A model generated the notes under the pieces. The model did not search any database and had not been told where the DNA came from. It saw only the letters and a program-made list of their open reading frames with translations. From the NCBI GenBank assembly GCA_037903355.1, contig JBAJFE010000027.1:62001-126000 (forward strand): a DNA stretch of 64,000 nucleotides, given 5' to 3'. The translations under genes and the position numbers were made by a program. This document shows positions 21,625 to 32,177 of the stretch, piece by piece; within the stretch, counting starts at the first letter, position 1, and every line of letters begins with the position of its first letter. The DNA comes from Trichuris trichiura (Eukaryota; Nematoda; Enoplea; Trichinellida; Trichuridae).

Positions 21625-22511
21625 GGGTCTTGTATGTTGCCTCCCCACCGGAATATGAGGCGGCAACTTCAAAGGCGGTCACGTGATCATTACTACGTCA
21701 CCTGAACAATGGGTGACCTAAGCTATTGTTCACTGTGTACACATGCGAGCGATGCGTATCAGCGAAGGAGCGCTGCACAGCTGGAAACAGTTCGCCGTTC
21801 TGGTAATTGTTTCCAAGTGCGTGCTATAACCCTCCCGGCAATCCTGTCCTGCCCTAGCCTAAACCTAAGCCTCAGCCTAAGCCTAAACCTAAGCCTAAGC
21901 CTAAACCTTAACATGACGCGTGTTCGATGCTCCTGTTGGGTTTTGCAGTTTTGACCGTGGCGCAAACCACAAGAAGCATAGCGCAAAGTAACGTTATTTA
22001 GCGATCACTGAACACGCGAGCATTGACTAACGCAAAAAGGGAAAAGCATACGTACTGCTAACGCAGGCGCTCACCCTGACGAAGGCGACGCGTCGGTTTC
22101 GCTGCAGGCGCATCCGACGGGTTCACTCGGGTGTACCTAATCAGGCAGAAGGCGTCAGTGCCTCCTTACGGTGCCTCCACTTGTCGATCGGAAGTTGTCA
22201 CTAGATACCGGCACAGACAACGCAGAGTGAGATTTACCCTGTCTACCAAGGCACGCCTCAGCTCGGACAGTTGACCTGCGATGTTTTTCATGAATTCCTA
22301 CACGACGTCTCAGCTTGAACACCTGCAGGCCCCATTGTGTTTCCCGTAACTTCAATGCATGCGCACCTGCTAAATTCCATGCTTTCACTAAACCTGACGA
22401 TAACGTCCGTCTCGTTGTGCCGATAACAACCATTTATTACGCTGTAGATTCGCAGATTACGCTTTGAAGTAGCCGCCTCAACTTCCGGTGGGGAGACAAC
22501 GTACTAGACCC
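21625..22511. mobile_element. Merlin-like MITE with telomere-like tract, exact 8-bp TSD
   Basis: The left terminus GGGTCTTGTATGTTGCCTCC mirrors the right terminus (inverse GGGTCTAGTACGTTGTCTCC), and the TIR extends through CCCACCGGAA...GAGGCGGC.ACTTCAAA. Both flanks are CTTGGATT (21617-21624 and 22512-22519), an exact 8-bp target duplication. At about 21838-21910 lies a degenerate tract of GCCTAA units preceded by TCCTGCCCTAG. No transposase is encoded, so it presumably moved with Merlin enzyme. Confidence 0.8.
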
Positions 22512-22853
22512 CTTGGATTCGTTACTGTTTTTTCCATGTGGCGCAGATCGGTGTCAACGTCGAACTTTTGAATTGAAAAGTTTTAAAATGTTGGAATCTT
22601 TGGCAGACTGTGTTACAATACTCTCAGAAACGAGAAAGAACCTCAAGCGAGAAAACGGAAAAGCAGGACCACGCAAGAACGGAAGAGGGCCCTGGCGCGG
22701 AAAAGTTTGGGAATCACTTCTTGCAGCAACCACCGACTGTTCTAGGCTTCATCTCACCTACTGCCGTGTAAAAGATGATGTCACTATTTCACGGCGGACG
22801 AACTGCGCTGTATAGAATCCGCAGACAACGAGGGCCGACTGTATATATATATA
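22512..22853. other. Spacer before the pogo pair
   Basis: It holds a pogo family C end fragment (about 22765-22840, with the GATGTCACTATTTCACG block also seen at 43315 and 29510) and a short TA run. No gene. Confidence 0.4.
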
Positions 22854-25179
22854 CAGTAGAACCTCCGTAAGTTGACCACCCAAGGGACCGGAGAAAACTG
22901 GTCAACATAGGAGGTGGTCAATATATTGGAACTGTGGGTATTACTGGCTCGGCTGAACAGATTAGCATCTGTACGCGTTTTATTCTATTGCAGAGCATCA
23001 ATTGGAAGTCTATTAAACGGTGAGGTGCATAAAAATAACACTGTAAAATCATGCATAAGCTTTTTAGGGGCTACACTGCTTGCTGAAAAAGGTATCAATT
23101 CTAGTCTGGTGCTTCTTCTTACTGCAAACATAAGCACCAAGGGCAGTCTCCGCGATAGCTACTGCGCTCAGCATCTTTGGACAATTTTCAGCAGCAAAAC
23201 ACTTCAGCTGCGCTAACACGCGCCCGACGTCCTCTTCCTTCAGCTTCTGTACCACTTCCGTCTCATTTTCACTTTCCTCCTCTACGTCGTCTTCTGGGCT
23301 CAGTCCCGCTTCGGCTAGTATAGACTGAAAGATTGCTTGTGGGTCGGGTTCGGTAGAAGTGGCCAATTCATCAACCATTGAAATGAAATCTTCGAAGTTT
23401 ACTCCTTCAATCTCTACTTCGGGAGTGGGACTATCAGGCCGGAGCTCGACATGATCCTCTTCGTCTCTGACGAATTCAGCTCTCCCGAAGCATTTCCGTA
23501 TTGCCTCCGGTTGAACCTTATTCCAGGAAGAATTGATCCAAAGTACAGCGTCCAAAGCATTAATGGACGCAGCAATCGTAGTCGCTCCCGCAAATGAGCT
23601 GGTGTTTTTTGCTATGCCAACGATCCACCGCAGAAGCTGGGTCCGGTATTTCGCCTTAAACGTCTTAATTACTCCTTGATCTAAAGGCTGGGTCTTTGAG
23701 GTAGTGTTTGGGGGCAGGAATTTTAACGTGACATTTGTGAGGTCTTTCACGTGGGGATGGCTCGGGCAGTTGTCTACTACCAATAAGATGGAACGTTTCA
23801 TTCGCTTCATCTGTCCGTCGACACTTCTTACCCACTCTTCGAATATGGCGGCTGTCATCCAGGCGGATTTATTTGATCTCCAAGTGGCAGGGAGATCATC
23901 AGGCTTCAAGTTCTTAAAAGCTCGGGGTTTCGTTGACTTACCAATGACCAATGGCTTCAACTTCTCCCCAGCTGCGCTAGCGCAAAGAAGCACAGTGAAG
24001 CGTTCTTTGGAGAGCTTCCCGCTTTTGCATTTATCGCTTTTTAGTACAAGACTTCTATCAGGCATAGCTTTGAAGAACAAGCCGCATTCATCAGCATTGA
24101 ATATGTCTTCTTCCTTAAAGCCACTGGCGAAATGACGAAATTTCAAGATGAAGTCTTCCAAGACCTCGACGGGAACTTCGCTAGATTCGCTGCATAAGAT
24201 TTTCTGAGAAATCTGATAACGGAGCTTGAACTTTGCCAGCCAACCGTTTGATGCTTGGAAACCTGTGAAACCGAATTCCACGGTGAATTTTCTAGCAATT
24301 TCCTGGATCATTGGGCCAGAGATGCGTGCATTAGCTGCTCTCATTTGCTTAAACCAATGTAACGCTGCTTCATTGACTTGGTCCAGGGAGGTTCTCCTTT
24401 TTCTTCGCTGCGCGTTCCGCTTTCCTTCTCATATCTTTCCAAGTACTCACGTTTACGTCTCTGGATGTTGCCAACGGTAGTCTTGCTCACATGAAACCGT
24501 TCTGCTCTCTTCCTTTGACTGTTAGTTTCGAGAAAGCGGATAAGATCCACTTTTTCCTTCAGTGCCAACTCTCTCGATTTTTTCCGTTTGGCCATAATGC
24601 AAACTGCAACCAGCTTGGTAGCTACTACTGCGTCTATTACTGCGTAAGTCGGGCTATCTTTATTCGCGAAGACACGTTAAGGAAACCTGCCGCACACCTA
24701 TAGCAAAGCGAATGAATAGAACTGAGCTCGACGCGAACGAGTTCAAGTAGGCTCGATTTGTCATATTTCCCTTAATGGGCGAATGCTGCAAACGCGTAGT
24801 TGGGAGCTTATGTACTTGAGGAAACGCGCAAGCTGTGCCGGCAAGCATAAAAGAAGCATCGTCAAAGCGACGGAATCGGTTCTGTAATCAGGAATCTCCA
24901 ATGTAGGCTAATGAAAAACTTCGCTACATTGAGTAACAGCAGATTGAGGCAATGATGGTTAACAGCTGCTAGCGACTGACACAGAGCAAACTGAAGTGGC
25001 CAATTTACAGAGCGCAAGTTAGCATTGCGTGCATATACCAGGTCACGGCTAAAGCGGTCAACTTCTCACTTACGGTGGTGGTCGACGTATAGAGGTTGTC
25101 CTTGCGCTTATTAACGTGCTGACCAACCAACTGTTCAAAATTCGGTCAACTTAGGTGGTCGACTTCGGAGGTTCTACTG
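22854..25179 (-). mobile_element. pogo/Tigger family A element, copy 1 (2.3 kb)
   Basis: The left terminus CAGTAGAACCTCCGTAAG and right terminus ...TCGGAGGTTCTACTG are TIRs, flanked by TA repeats as expected from TA target sites. The transposase is on the minus strand. The copy is nearly identical to 25431-27777 in opposite orientation, so the two form a giant inverted repeat. Internal TIR-like blocks (TTGACCACC / GGTGGTCAA) recur near both ends. Confidence 0.9.
23064..24595 (-). pseudogene. pogo/Tigger transposase, single-base frameshift
   Basis: Residues 1-60 (24595 downward) are the CENP-B N-terminal helix-turn-helix (MAKRKKSRELALKEKVDLI, VSKTTVGNIQRRKREY). The remaining 426 codons (24344-23064) hold the second HTH and the DDE domain. 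The copies differ by one missing A in a GGAAACGCG run (about 24412), which here throws the N-terminus into a short dead frame. Otherwise only isolated substitutions separate it from the intact copy, for example Gly for Asp in ASN(D)WLAKFK. This is a very recent loss of function. Confidence 0.9.
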
Positions 25180-25231
25180 TATATATATACAGTAGAACCT
25201 CTGAAGTTGACCACCTCTGTATATATACATA

Positions 25232-25414
25232 CAGTAGAACCTCCATAAGTTGACCACCCAAGGGACCGGGAAAAACTGGTCAACATAGGAGGTGGTTAAC
25301 ATAAGAGGCTGTGGGTATATTATATTATTAACGTGTGGACCAACCAGGTGGTCAACAGTCGGTCAACTTAGGGAGGTGGTCGACATAGAAAGGTGGTCTA
25401 CTTCGGAGGTTCTA
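25232..25414. mobile_element. Short internally deleted pogo family A derivative
   Basis: It starts CAGTAGAACCTCCATAAG, keeps the ACTGGTCAACATAGGAGGTG block, and ends TTCGGAGGTTCTA, about 180 bp with no coding. It sits between the two full elements, separated by TA runs. A still shorter fragment (25190-25218) precedes it. Confidence 0.75.
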
Positions 25415-25430
25415 TATATATATATATATA

Positions 25431-27774
25431 CAGTAGAACCTCCGAAGTTGACCACCTCCCTATGTCGACCACCTCCTAAGTTGACCGAATTTTGACCAGT
25501 TGGTTGGTCAGCACGTTAATAAGCGCAAGGACAACCTCTATACGTCGACCACCACCGTAAGTGGGAAGTTGACCGCTTCAGCCGTGACCTGGTATATGAA
25601 CGCAATGCTAACTTGCACTCTGTAAATTGGCCACTTCAGTTTGCTCTGTGTCAGCCGCTAGCAGATGTTAACCATCATTGCCTTAATGTGCTGTTACTCA
25701 ACGTAGCGAAGTTTTTCATTAGCCTACATTGGAGATTCCTGATTACAGAACCGATTCCGTCGCTTTGACGATGCTTCTTTTATGCTTGCCGGCACAGCTT
25801 GCGCGTTTCCTCAAGTACATAAGCTCCCAACTACGCGTTGGCAGCATTCGCCCATTGAGGGAAATATGACAAATCGAGCCTACTTGAACTCGTTCGCGTC
25901 GAGCTCAGTTCTATTCATTCGCTTTGCTATAGGTGTGCGGCAGGTTTCCTTAACGTGTCTTCGCGAATAAAGATAGCCCGACTTACGCAGTAATAGACGC
26001 AGTAGTAGCTACCAAGCTGGTTGCAGTTTGCATTATGGCCAAACGGAAAAAATCGAGAGAGTTGGCACTGAAGGAAAAAGTGGATCTTATCCGCTTTCTC
26101 GAAACTAACAGTCAAAGGAAGAGAGCAGAACGGTTTCATGTGAGCAAGACTACCGTTGGCAACATCCAGAGACGTAAACGTGAGTACTTGGAAAGATACG
26201 AGAAGGAAAGCGGAAACGCGCAGCGAAGAAAAAGGAGAACCTCCCTGGACCAAGTCAATGAAGCAGCGTTACATTGGTTTAAGCAAATGAGAGCAGCTAA
26301 TGCACGCATCTCTGGCCCAATGATCCAGGAAATTGCTAGAAAATTCACCGTGGAATTCGGTTTCACAGGTTTCCAAGCATCAAACGATTGGCTGGCAAAG
26401 TTCAAGCTCCGTTATCAGATTTCTCAGAAAATCTTATGCAGCGAATCTAGCGAAGTTCCCGTCGAGGTCTTGGAAGACTTCATCTTGAAATTTCGTCATT
26501 TCGCCAGTGGCTTTAAGGAAGAAGACATATTCAATGCTGATGAATGCGGCTTGTTCTTCAAAGCTATGCCTGATAGAAGTCTTGTACTAAAAAGCGATAA
26601 ATGCAAAAGCGGGAAGCTCTCCAAAGAACGCTTCACTGTGCTTCTTTGCGCTAGCGCAGCTGGGGAGAAGTTGAAGCCATTGGTCATTGGTAAGTCAACG
26701 AAACCCCGAGCTTTTAAGAACTTGAAGCCTGATGATCTCCCTGCCACTTGGAGATCAAATAAATCCGCCTGGATGACAGCCGCCATATTCGAAGAGTGGG
26801 TAAGAAGTGTCGACGGACAGATGAAGCGAATGAAACGTTCCATCTTATTGGTAGTAGACAACTGCCCGAGCCATCCCCACGTGAAAGACCTCACAAATGT
26901 CACGTTAAAATTCCTGCCCCCAAACACTACCTCAAAGACCCAGCCTTTAGATCAAGGAGTAATTAAGACGTTTAAGGCGAAATACCGGACCCAGCTTCTG
27001 CGGTGGATCGTTGGCATAGCAAAAAACACCAGCTCATTTGCGGGAGCGACTACGATTGCTGCGTCCATTAATGCTTTGGACGCTGTACTTTGGATCAATT
27101 CTTCCTGGAATAAGGTTCAACCGGAGGCAATACGGAAATGCTTCGGGAGAGCTGAATTCGTCAGAGACGAAGAGGATCATGTCGAGCTCCGGCCTGATAG
27201 TCCCACTCCCGAAGTAGAGATTGAAGGAGTAAACTTCGAAGATTTCATTTCAATGGTTGATGAATTGGCCACTTCTACCGAACCCGACCCACAAGCAATC
27301 TTTCAGTCTATACTAGCCGAAGCGGGACTGAGCCCAGAAGACGACGTAGAGGAGGAAAGTGAAAATGAGACGGAAGTGGTACAGAAGCTGAAGGAAGAGG
27401 ACGTCGGGCGCGTGTTAGCGCAGCTGAAGTGTTTTGCTGCTGAAAATTGTCCAAAGATGCTGAGCGCAGTAGCTATCGCGGAGACTGCCCTTGGTGCTTA
27501 TGTTTGCAGTAAGAAGAAGCACCAGACTAGAATTGATACCTTTTTCAGCAAGCAGTGTAGCCCCTAAAAAGCTTATGCATGATTTTACAGTGTTATTTTT
27601 ATGCATCTCACCGTTTAACAGACCTCCAATTGATGCTCTGCAATAGAATAAAACGCGTACAGATGCTAATCTGTTCAGCCGAGCCAGTTATACCCACAGT
27701 TCCAATATATTGACCACCTCCTATGTTGACCAGTTTTCTCCGGTCCCTTGGGTGGTCAACTTACGGAGGTTCTA

Positions 27775-27777
<3 letters not shown>
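25431..27777 (+). mobile_element. pogo/Tigger family A element, copy 2, apparently intact
   Basis: TIRs CAGTAGAACCTCCGAAG (25431) and ACTTACGGAGGTTCTACTG (ends 27777) bound 2.35 kb. One uninterrupted transposase frame lies between them. TA-rich sequence flanks both sides. Near identity with copy 1, full-length TIRs and an open frame suggest recent, possibly continuing, activity. Confidence 0.92.
26035..27567 (+). CDS. Intact pogo/Tigger transposase, 510 aa
   Basis: Predicted DNA-binding DDE/D transposase. Residues 1-60 form a CENP-B/psq-type HTH (ALKEKVDLIRFLETNSQRKR, VSKTTVGNIQ). About 70-140 form the second CENP-B-type HTH (WFKQMRAANARISGPMIQ, GFQASNDWLAKFK). About 165-350 form the DDE_1 catalytic domain with Asp in FNADECGLFF, Asp in LLVVDNCPSHP and Asp in TQPLDQGVIKTFK. 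There are 30 residues between the last two Asp, the DD30D spacing of pogo elements. The C-terminus is acidic (SPEDDVEEESENETEVV) and ends DTFFSKQCSP. The ATG at 26035 has no competing upstream in-frame start. No lesion is seen; the family also gave rise to host CENP-B, jerky and TIGD proteins, but the TIRs here show a transposon. Confidence 0.93.
   Translation: MAKRKKSRELALKEKVDLIRFLETNSQRKRAERFHVSKTTVGNIQRRKREYLERYEKESGNAQRRKRRTSLDQVNEAALHWFKQMRAANARISGPMIQEIARKFTVEFGFTGFQASNDWLAKFKLRYQISQKILCSESSEVPVEVLEDFILKFRHFASGFKEEDIFNADECGLFFKAMPDRSLVLKSDKCKSGKLSKERFTVLLCASAAGEKLKPLVIGKSTKPRAFKNLKPDDLPATWRSNKSAWMTAAIFEEWVRSVDGQMKRMKRSILLVVDNCPSHPHVKDLTNVTLKFLPPNTTSKTQPLDQGVIKTFKAKYRTQLLRWIVGIAKNTSSFAGATTIAASINALDAVLWINSSWNKVQPEAIRKCFGRAEFVRDEEDHVELRPDSPTPEVEIEGVNFEDFISMVDELATSTEPDPQAIFQSILAEAGLSPEDDVEEESENETEVVQKLKEEDVGRVLAQLKCFAAENCPKMLSAVAIAETALGAYVCSKKKHQTRIDTFFSKQCSP

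Positions 27778-27831
<54 letters not shown>
27778..27831. repeat. (TA)n microsatellite between two pogo elements
   Basis: An almost pure TA run of about 53 bp joining the ends of two different pogo families. It probably expanded from TA target duplications. Confidence 0.9.
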
Positions 27832-27834
<3 letters not shown>

Positions 27835-29023
27835 TGAAACCTCCCTAATCCGAATCCCTCTCTAATCCGAATTCGTGGAAGAGAACAATAGAACGACAGT
27901 ACACAATAAAGATAATTAGGTTACTTGTGCGAAACGCACACTCATTTGGCGGAAACGGCTATAAGGGCAGCAAACAACTAGCCAGTGGTCTTTCCGGTAT
28001 ATGCTAACATAGGCACAGTCCAGCGACGGTTTTTGGCGAGCCAACCTGGACCAATAGGTTGGCTACTACAGTTCACCTCGTGACATAGGCTTCCACAAAT
28101 AAACGGAAATATGCAACATAGCAGTCAATATTGACATCGGATAGATCTTGTCATATGTATATCAATACGCTGCGGAAGGACCGTCAATCTAATTGCAGGA
28201 TATGGACAAAAATAGAATCGTGTTATGTGAAGGTAGGGCTACCACTTGTCTGAAAGTAGGACTACCACGGCATTATACGAGAACAGACCGTATATAAGGA
28301 GAACAATACGGGAGTCATTATGACCGTGTTATGGTGTGTTCTACGGTTGTGCAGTTGTCCAAATTTATAAAAGGGAGCAAATTACGCTCACGATAGAGAA
28401 GAAGGCGGAGATCATCAAAGCATTGAAGAGGGGAGTTACCGGTTGAAGAACAGGAAGAATGCGATGGACAGCGCCTTTTATGCTTAAAAAGCGTTCGTGA
28501 CTCAGCCGCTAGCAAACGTCAAAGCCTGTTGAAGCAGACGCTAATAACTGACCACAAAAAATAAATTTAGACTTCTTGGACTTATATTACACAGGTAGAA
28601 AGAAGGATGGACACCGTCGCGCAACCCAGGAAACAAAGGTTACAATGGCCTAGAAATCGCACATTAATCGGGAGCTAACTTAATTTTTTTCGATTCAACA
28701 GAACTGGCCAGCAATTACGAATATGGGAAAATAGGTTCACGGGAACTATTTCGCATGCCGCTTCGCGGTATAGCGTCCACACCATATAAGAAACACGTTT
28801 CCGCTGGTCAGTCGTTTTCCCGAATCAGACAGACTTCGCCGCCCTCGTTAAGCTATTCACCGCTTACAGAGACTGACATCGCGCTGTAGACACCAGGAAA
28901 ATGCATCTAAAATTGCATTACCTGCTTTTCTGTGGCCTACTGTAAGCCTCCTCCATAATCTGAATTCTTCTATAATCCGAACTACCCCCGCCCCGACGTG
29001 TTCGGATTATGGAGGTTTCACTG
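27832..29023. mobile_element. pogo/Tigger family B non-autonomous element
   Basis: TIRs CAGTGAAACCTCCCTAATCC at the left and GGATTATGGAGGTTTCACTG at the right bound 1,192 bp, flanked by TA repeats. Sub-terminal TAATCCGAAT blocks repeat at both ends. Open frames are short, with no transposase. Another copy's end lies at 60262-60305. Confidence 0.8.
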
Positions 29024-29029
29024 TATATA

Positions 29030-30370
29030 TATATTCGTGTGTAAACGTTTCTGCCTTAGACGTTTTGCTCTATGTGAATGTGTCCTGCGTGATGTTCGCT
29101 ATTTCTGCTTAAGTGCGCCTGTGTATTTTATATTTCCCCTGCTGTGTACCCAGTTCGCGCACCAGTACACCGCTTAGCTCATTAAAGCAAGCCGATTCCC
29201 ACTAGTTTAGAGAAAGAGAATCTTACTTTCATCCCTTGTATCTAACGGCCTGGACCCTGATGGCTAACCCATTGGACAAGCGCAGTCCCATTGATGTCAT
29301 TATCTCGTAGCTAGATTCCGTAGTACCAAGCTTCGAAGGATCACTAGGTATGATAACCGTTTCGGAAGGAATTCGAGGGGGCAGGACGAAATACGCAGCT
29401 AGAATACAAGCTATTTAGCCTTTTTCATAGGGTAGCCTATATAACGCGGTAAAACGCTCAGAATTTTGGACGAATTAACCGCGGATTCTATACAACGCGG
29501 TTCGTCCGACGTGAAATAGTGACGTCATCTTTTCATAGAAACATGCGCATCGCTGGCTATTTTCCGGCAAGCGCAGGTCCTGAAGGATATGATTGCCGGA
29601 TACGATCCGTCCATGGAACGTGACATCATGGTTACATGAGGACTAACGGCTTCGTTGAAGCCGCTACAAGATTTATTCGATGAAGCAAAGAAAACGCAGA
29701 TACAGCTCACTATAACAATGTTTTCAAAAAAACTCCAGCAGCTGCGAAGACTAACATTTTAAGGCGAGAAGCTTTGCTAACAACAAGTTCAAGAAACTCG
29801 AAGACTGGGCGTTCTCCAGGACATCTGCGCCCACCTACAGAAAGTGGGTAAATTGATTCATAATGCCCCAAACGTTTCTGCCGTAGACGTTTTGTTCTGT
29901 GTGAATGCGTTCTGCGCGATGTTCACTATTTCTGCTTAAGTGCGCCTGTGTATCTTATATTTCCCCTACTCTGTACCCATTCCGCGCACCAGTACATCCG
30001 CTTAGCTCATTATGGCAAGGCGTTTCCCAGGCGTTTAAAGAAAGTGCATCTTACTTTCATCCTTTAATACATCTATGGTTGTAAGGTTAATACATCTAAT
30101 GACCTGGACTCTCATGGCTAACCCATTGGACAAGCGCAGTCTCATTGATGTCATTATCACGTAGCTAGATTCTAAAGTACCAAGCTTCGAAGGATCACTA
30201 GGTATGATAACCGTTCCGAGAGTAATTCAAGGGGCCAGGACGAAATACGCAGCTAGAATAGAAGCTATTTAGCCTTTTTCATAGGGTAGCCTATATAACG
30301 CGGAATTCAACTTAACGCGGTAAAACGCTCAAAATGTTGGACGAATTAACCGCGGATAACTAGGCCAGAC
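29030..30370 (+). pseudogene. pogo/Tigger family C remnants, rearranged
   Basis: Two partial copies lie in tandem. The blocks GTAGCCTATATAACGCGG and GACGAATTAACCGCGG occur at about 29433/29473 and again at 30285/30339. A plus-strand C-terminal transposase piece lies at about 29560-29850, mirroring 16940-17254. Stops and frame changes are frequent; the catalytic domain is absent. Confidence 0.6.
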
Positions 30371-30890
30371 TGTATATAAGTTAACCTTTCATTTGAATAC
30401 ATGCGGACCAACCAACCTGTGAAAATTCGGTCAACTTACAGAGATCGTCAGTTTCAGAGGTTCCATTGTAGGTGCAAAACTCCCGGAAAAGAATTTATCT
30501 TTATCTTATTGTGCTTTGTTTTTTCCACTCTACAATACCTACTATAAAACAAATGCTGGTATGACCAATCGTACGTTTTGATCCAGTTGCACAGTAAGGA
30601 TGATTGCGACTTCATCGGCGGCCTGAGTGTTTTCAAATTCTTAAAAACTGTTCGTACGCAAACCGCTACTTTCCTTTATGTCCCTCTCTTTAACCAGACA
30701 GTGTATAACTCGAGGATAACTTAATCCTTGGAAAAATTACTTCATTAAATGAAATGTCTGAACTGTTCAATGTTATTTCTGTGCAACGGCTTCGACCGTA
30801 TTCTAAGAAAATAAGAGGCGCCTTACTTTCTGAAGCAAAGTTGGTTCATTATCAATACAGATGAAAAAACAAGACGGATCAGCGAACTGA
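30371..30890. other. EIF2B2 3' flank
   Basis: It begins with a pogo family A end fragment (TCGGTCAACTTACAGAG and GAGGTTCCATTGTA, about 30430-30470) and then shows no recognised feature before the EIF2B2 stop. Confidence 0.4.
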
Positions 30891-31961
30891 CTACGCTTGA
30901 CAAAGCCAGCCATCGCATAGAGCATCCTTCGGATTGTACAACTCGTTGATCAATCGATATATGTACGATGGAGCATTACCGGAAACATTCGTTATCAGCA
31001 AAGTAATAAGGTAAGATGGGACAAGGTCGAAGGCAGGATTGCATATTTCCGATTTGCAAACGACTTCTACCTCCTTGAAAGATACCAATTCCATTGGAGA
31101 TCGGAGTTCGTTGAAATCTTCTTGGTTGCTCTCCGACAAGAACATCGGCGTCAATTTGTAAAATGGAGAGCATACAATCACAGGAACGCGAAAGTAGTGA
31201 GCGCTAAGACACAGAGAATAGGTGCCCGCAACGGCGCGCAAACTGCCATCACCAAGAACTTCCACAGTACCAATAATAACTTTGCTTGTTTGAGACATCG
31301 ATGAAAAAATGGCGGAATCAGGTATTACATGAACACGTATCGTTTTGCAATTTTTCAACGCTTCCGCTAAGAGGAGGCCTTCGTTAAGGGGAGCGCACTG
31401 GGCAATGATAACGTTAAAGCGTTGCCGCGTTGCAGCTGCTTTAAGAAAGGACTCAACCGTCTTTGAGTAAGACAAAGTCATTACTGTATCACCACTTTTT
31501 ATGTGGTCTTCGGCCTGCGCGGATATATTGTCACCGCAAGTTTCCAGTTCAGCTAAAAATTCGTTTACATTTTCAATTATCAACGTTTTCCATTCCTTTG
31601 CACTGGCTGTTTCCTTAAAACTGCCATCGCCTAACCATAATTTCTGCAACGATTCTTGTAATGGCTCACCCGCGGTCGGTTCGCGGACAACTTCATCCCT
31701 AATCATTTTCAAAATTCGACGAATCATATTGGTAACGATAAGTTGTTTGGGCAAACACTCGGCCATCATTCTGCACTCAGCCTGCAACATTTGCAACAAC
31801 CCGTCAACGCTCGACCATTTCCTGGTTGCTATTATCTTGCGCGCAAAGCAGACAGTTGCGTGAGCAATATTGTACGACCCAGTTATCCTGCCATAACGGA
31901 TGTCGTTGATGAACTGAAGCGACGCCGAGATTGGCAAACCATCGGCAGTTGCTCTTGCCAT
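30891..31961 (-). CDS. EIF2B2: Translation initiation factor eIF2B subunit beta
   Basis: 356 aa, against 351 in human. eIF2B is the cytosolic exchange factor that reloads eIF2 with GTP; beta belongs to the regulatory alpha/beta/delta subcomplex that reads eIF2-alpha phosphorylation. The N-terminal helical domain includes IATRKWSSVDGLLQMLQAE and NMIRRILKMIRDE. The Rossmann-like C-terminal domain includes NVIIAQCAPLNEG, KVIIGTVEVLGDGSLRAV, VIVCSPFYKL and the family signature GNAPSYIYRLINELY. The beta subunit is favoured over alpha or delta by length and by the N-terminal block. I chose ATG 31961 because an upstream in-frame ATG (31988) overlaps a splice-acceptor-like CTTTTGCTTTTAG ending 31982. 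No introns are seen, unlike neighbouring genes. It is divergent from NFYB. Confidence 0.92.
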   Translation of the reverse strand: MARATADGLPISASLQFINDIRYGRITGSYNIAHATVCFARKIIATRKWSSVDGLLQMLQAECRMMAECLPKQLIVTNMIRRILKMIRDEVVREPTAGEPLQESLQKLWLGDGSFKETASAKEWKTLIIENVNEFLAELETCGDNISAQAEDHIKSGDTVMTLSYSKTVESFLKAAATRQRFNVIIAQCAPLNEGLLLAEALKNCKTIRVHVIPDSAIFSSMSQTSKVIIGTVEVLGDGSLRAVAGTYSLCLSAHYFRVPVIVCSPFYKLTPMFLSESNQEDFNELRSPMELVSFKEVEVVCKSEICNPAFDLVPSYLITLLITNVSGNAPSYIYRLINELYNPKDALCDGWLCQA

Positions 31962-32177
31962 TACTGCGGCACAAAATTCTAAAAGCAAAAGTAATCAAAC
32001 AACAAAGCAAAATATAAGCTTATAGTTGGCGAAAAAGTCAGTGCACACGCGTTAAAAACGTTTAAATTTTGATTACTGCCACATGCAGCGATGCCCGACA
32101 GTAGGCATGAAACATGCAGTCACTTTTACCGATACAGTAAGCAAAATTGGTAAATTGACTCCAGCTCTTAGGGAACA
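31962..32177. promoter_or_regulatory. Shared divergent promoter, EIF2B2 / NFYB
   Basis: Only 216 bp separate the two start codons, so initiation for both genes must lie here unless they use distant exons. An inverted CCAAT (ATTGG, about 32145-32149) lies about 30 bp before the NFYB start. On the minus strand a pyrimidine-rich stretch ending in AG (31983-31989) could be a cis or trans splice acceptor 21 nt before the EIF2B2 ATG. On the plus strand CTCTTAG ends 7 nt before the NFYB ATG. Confidence 0.5.

Noticed and set aside
21838..21910. GCCTAA-rich tract as a chromosome end
   Set aside because: It is short and degenerate, lies in the middle of a MITE with exact target duplications, and is followed by ordinary sequence on both sides.
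23704..24135. 143-codon frame antisense to the pogo transposase, also at 26496-26927
   Set aside because: It is a shadow of the transposase coding strand, conserved only because both element copies are nearly identical.
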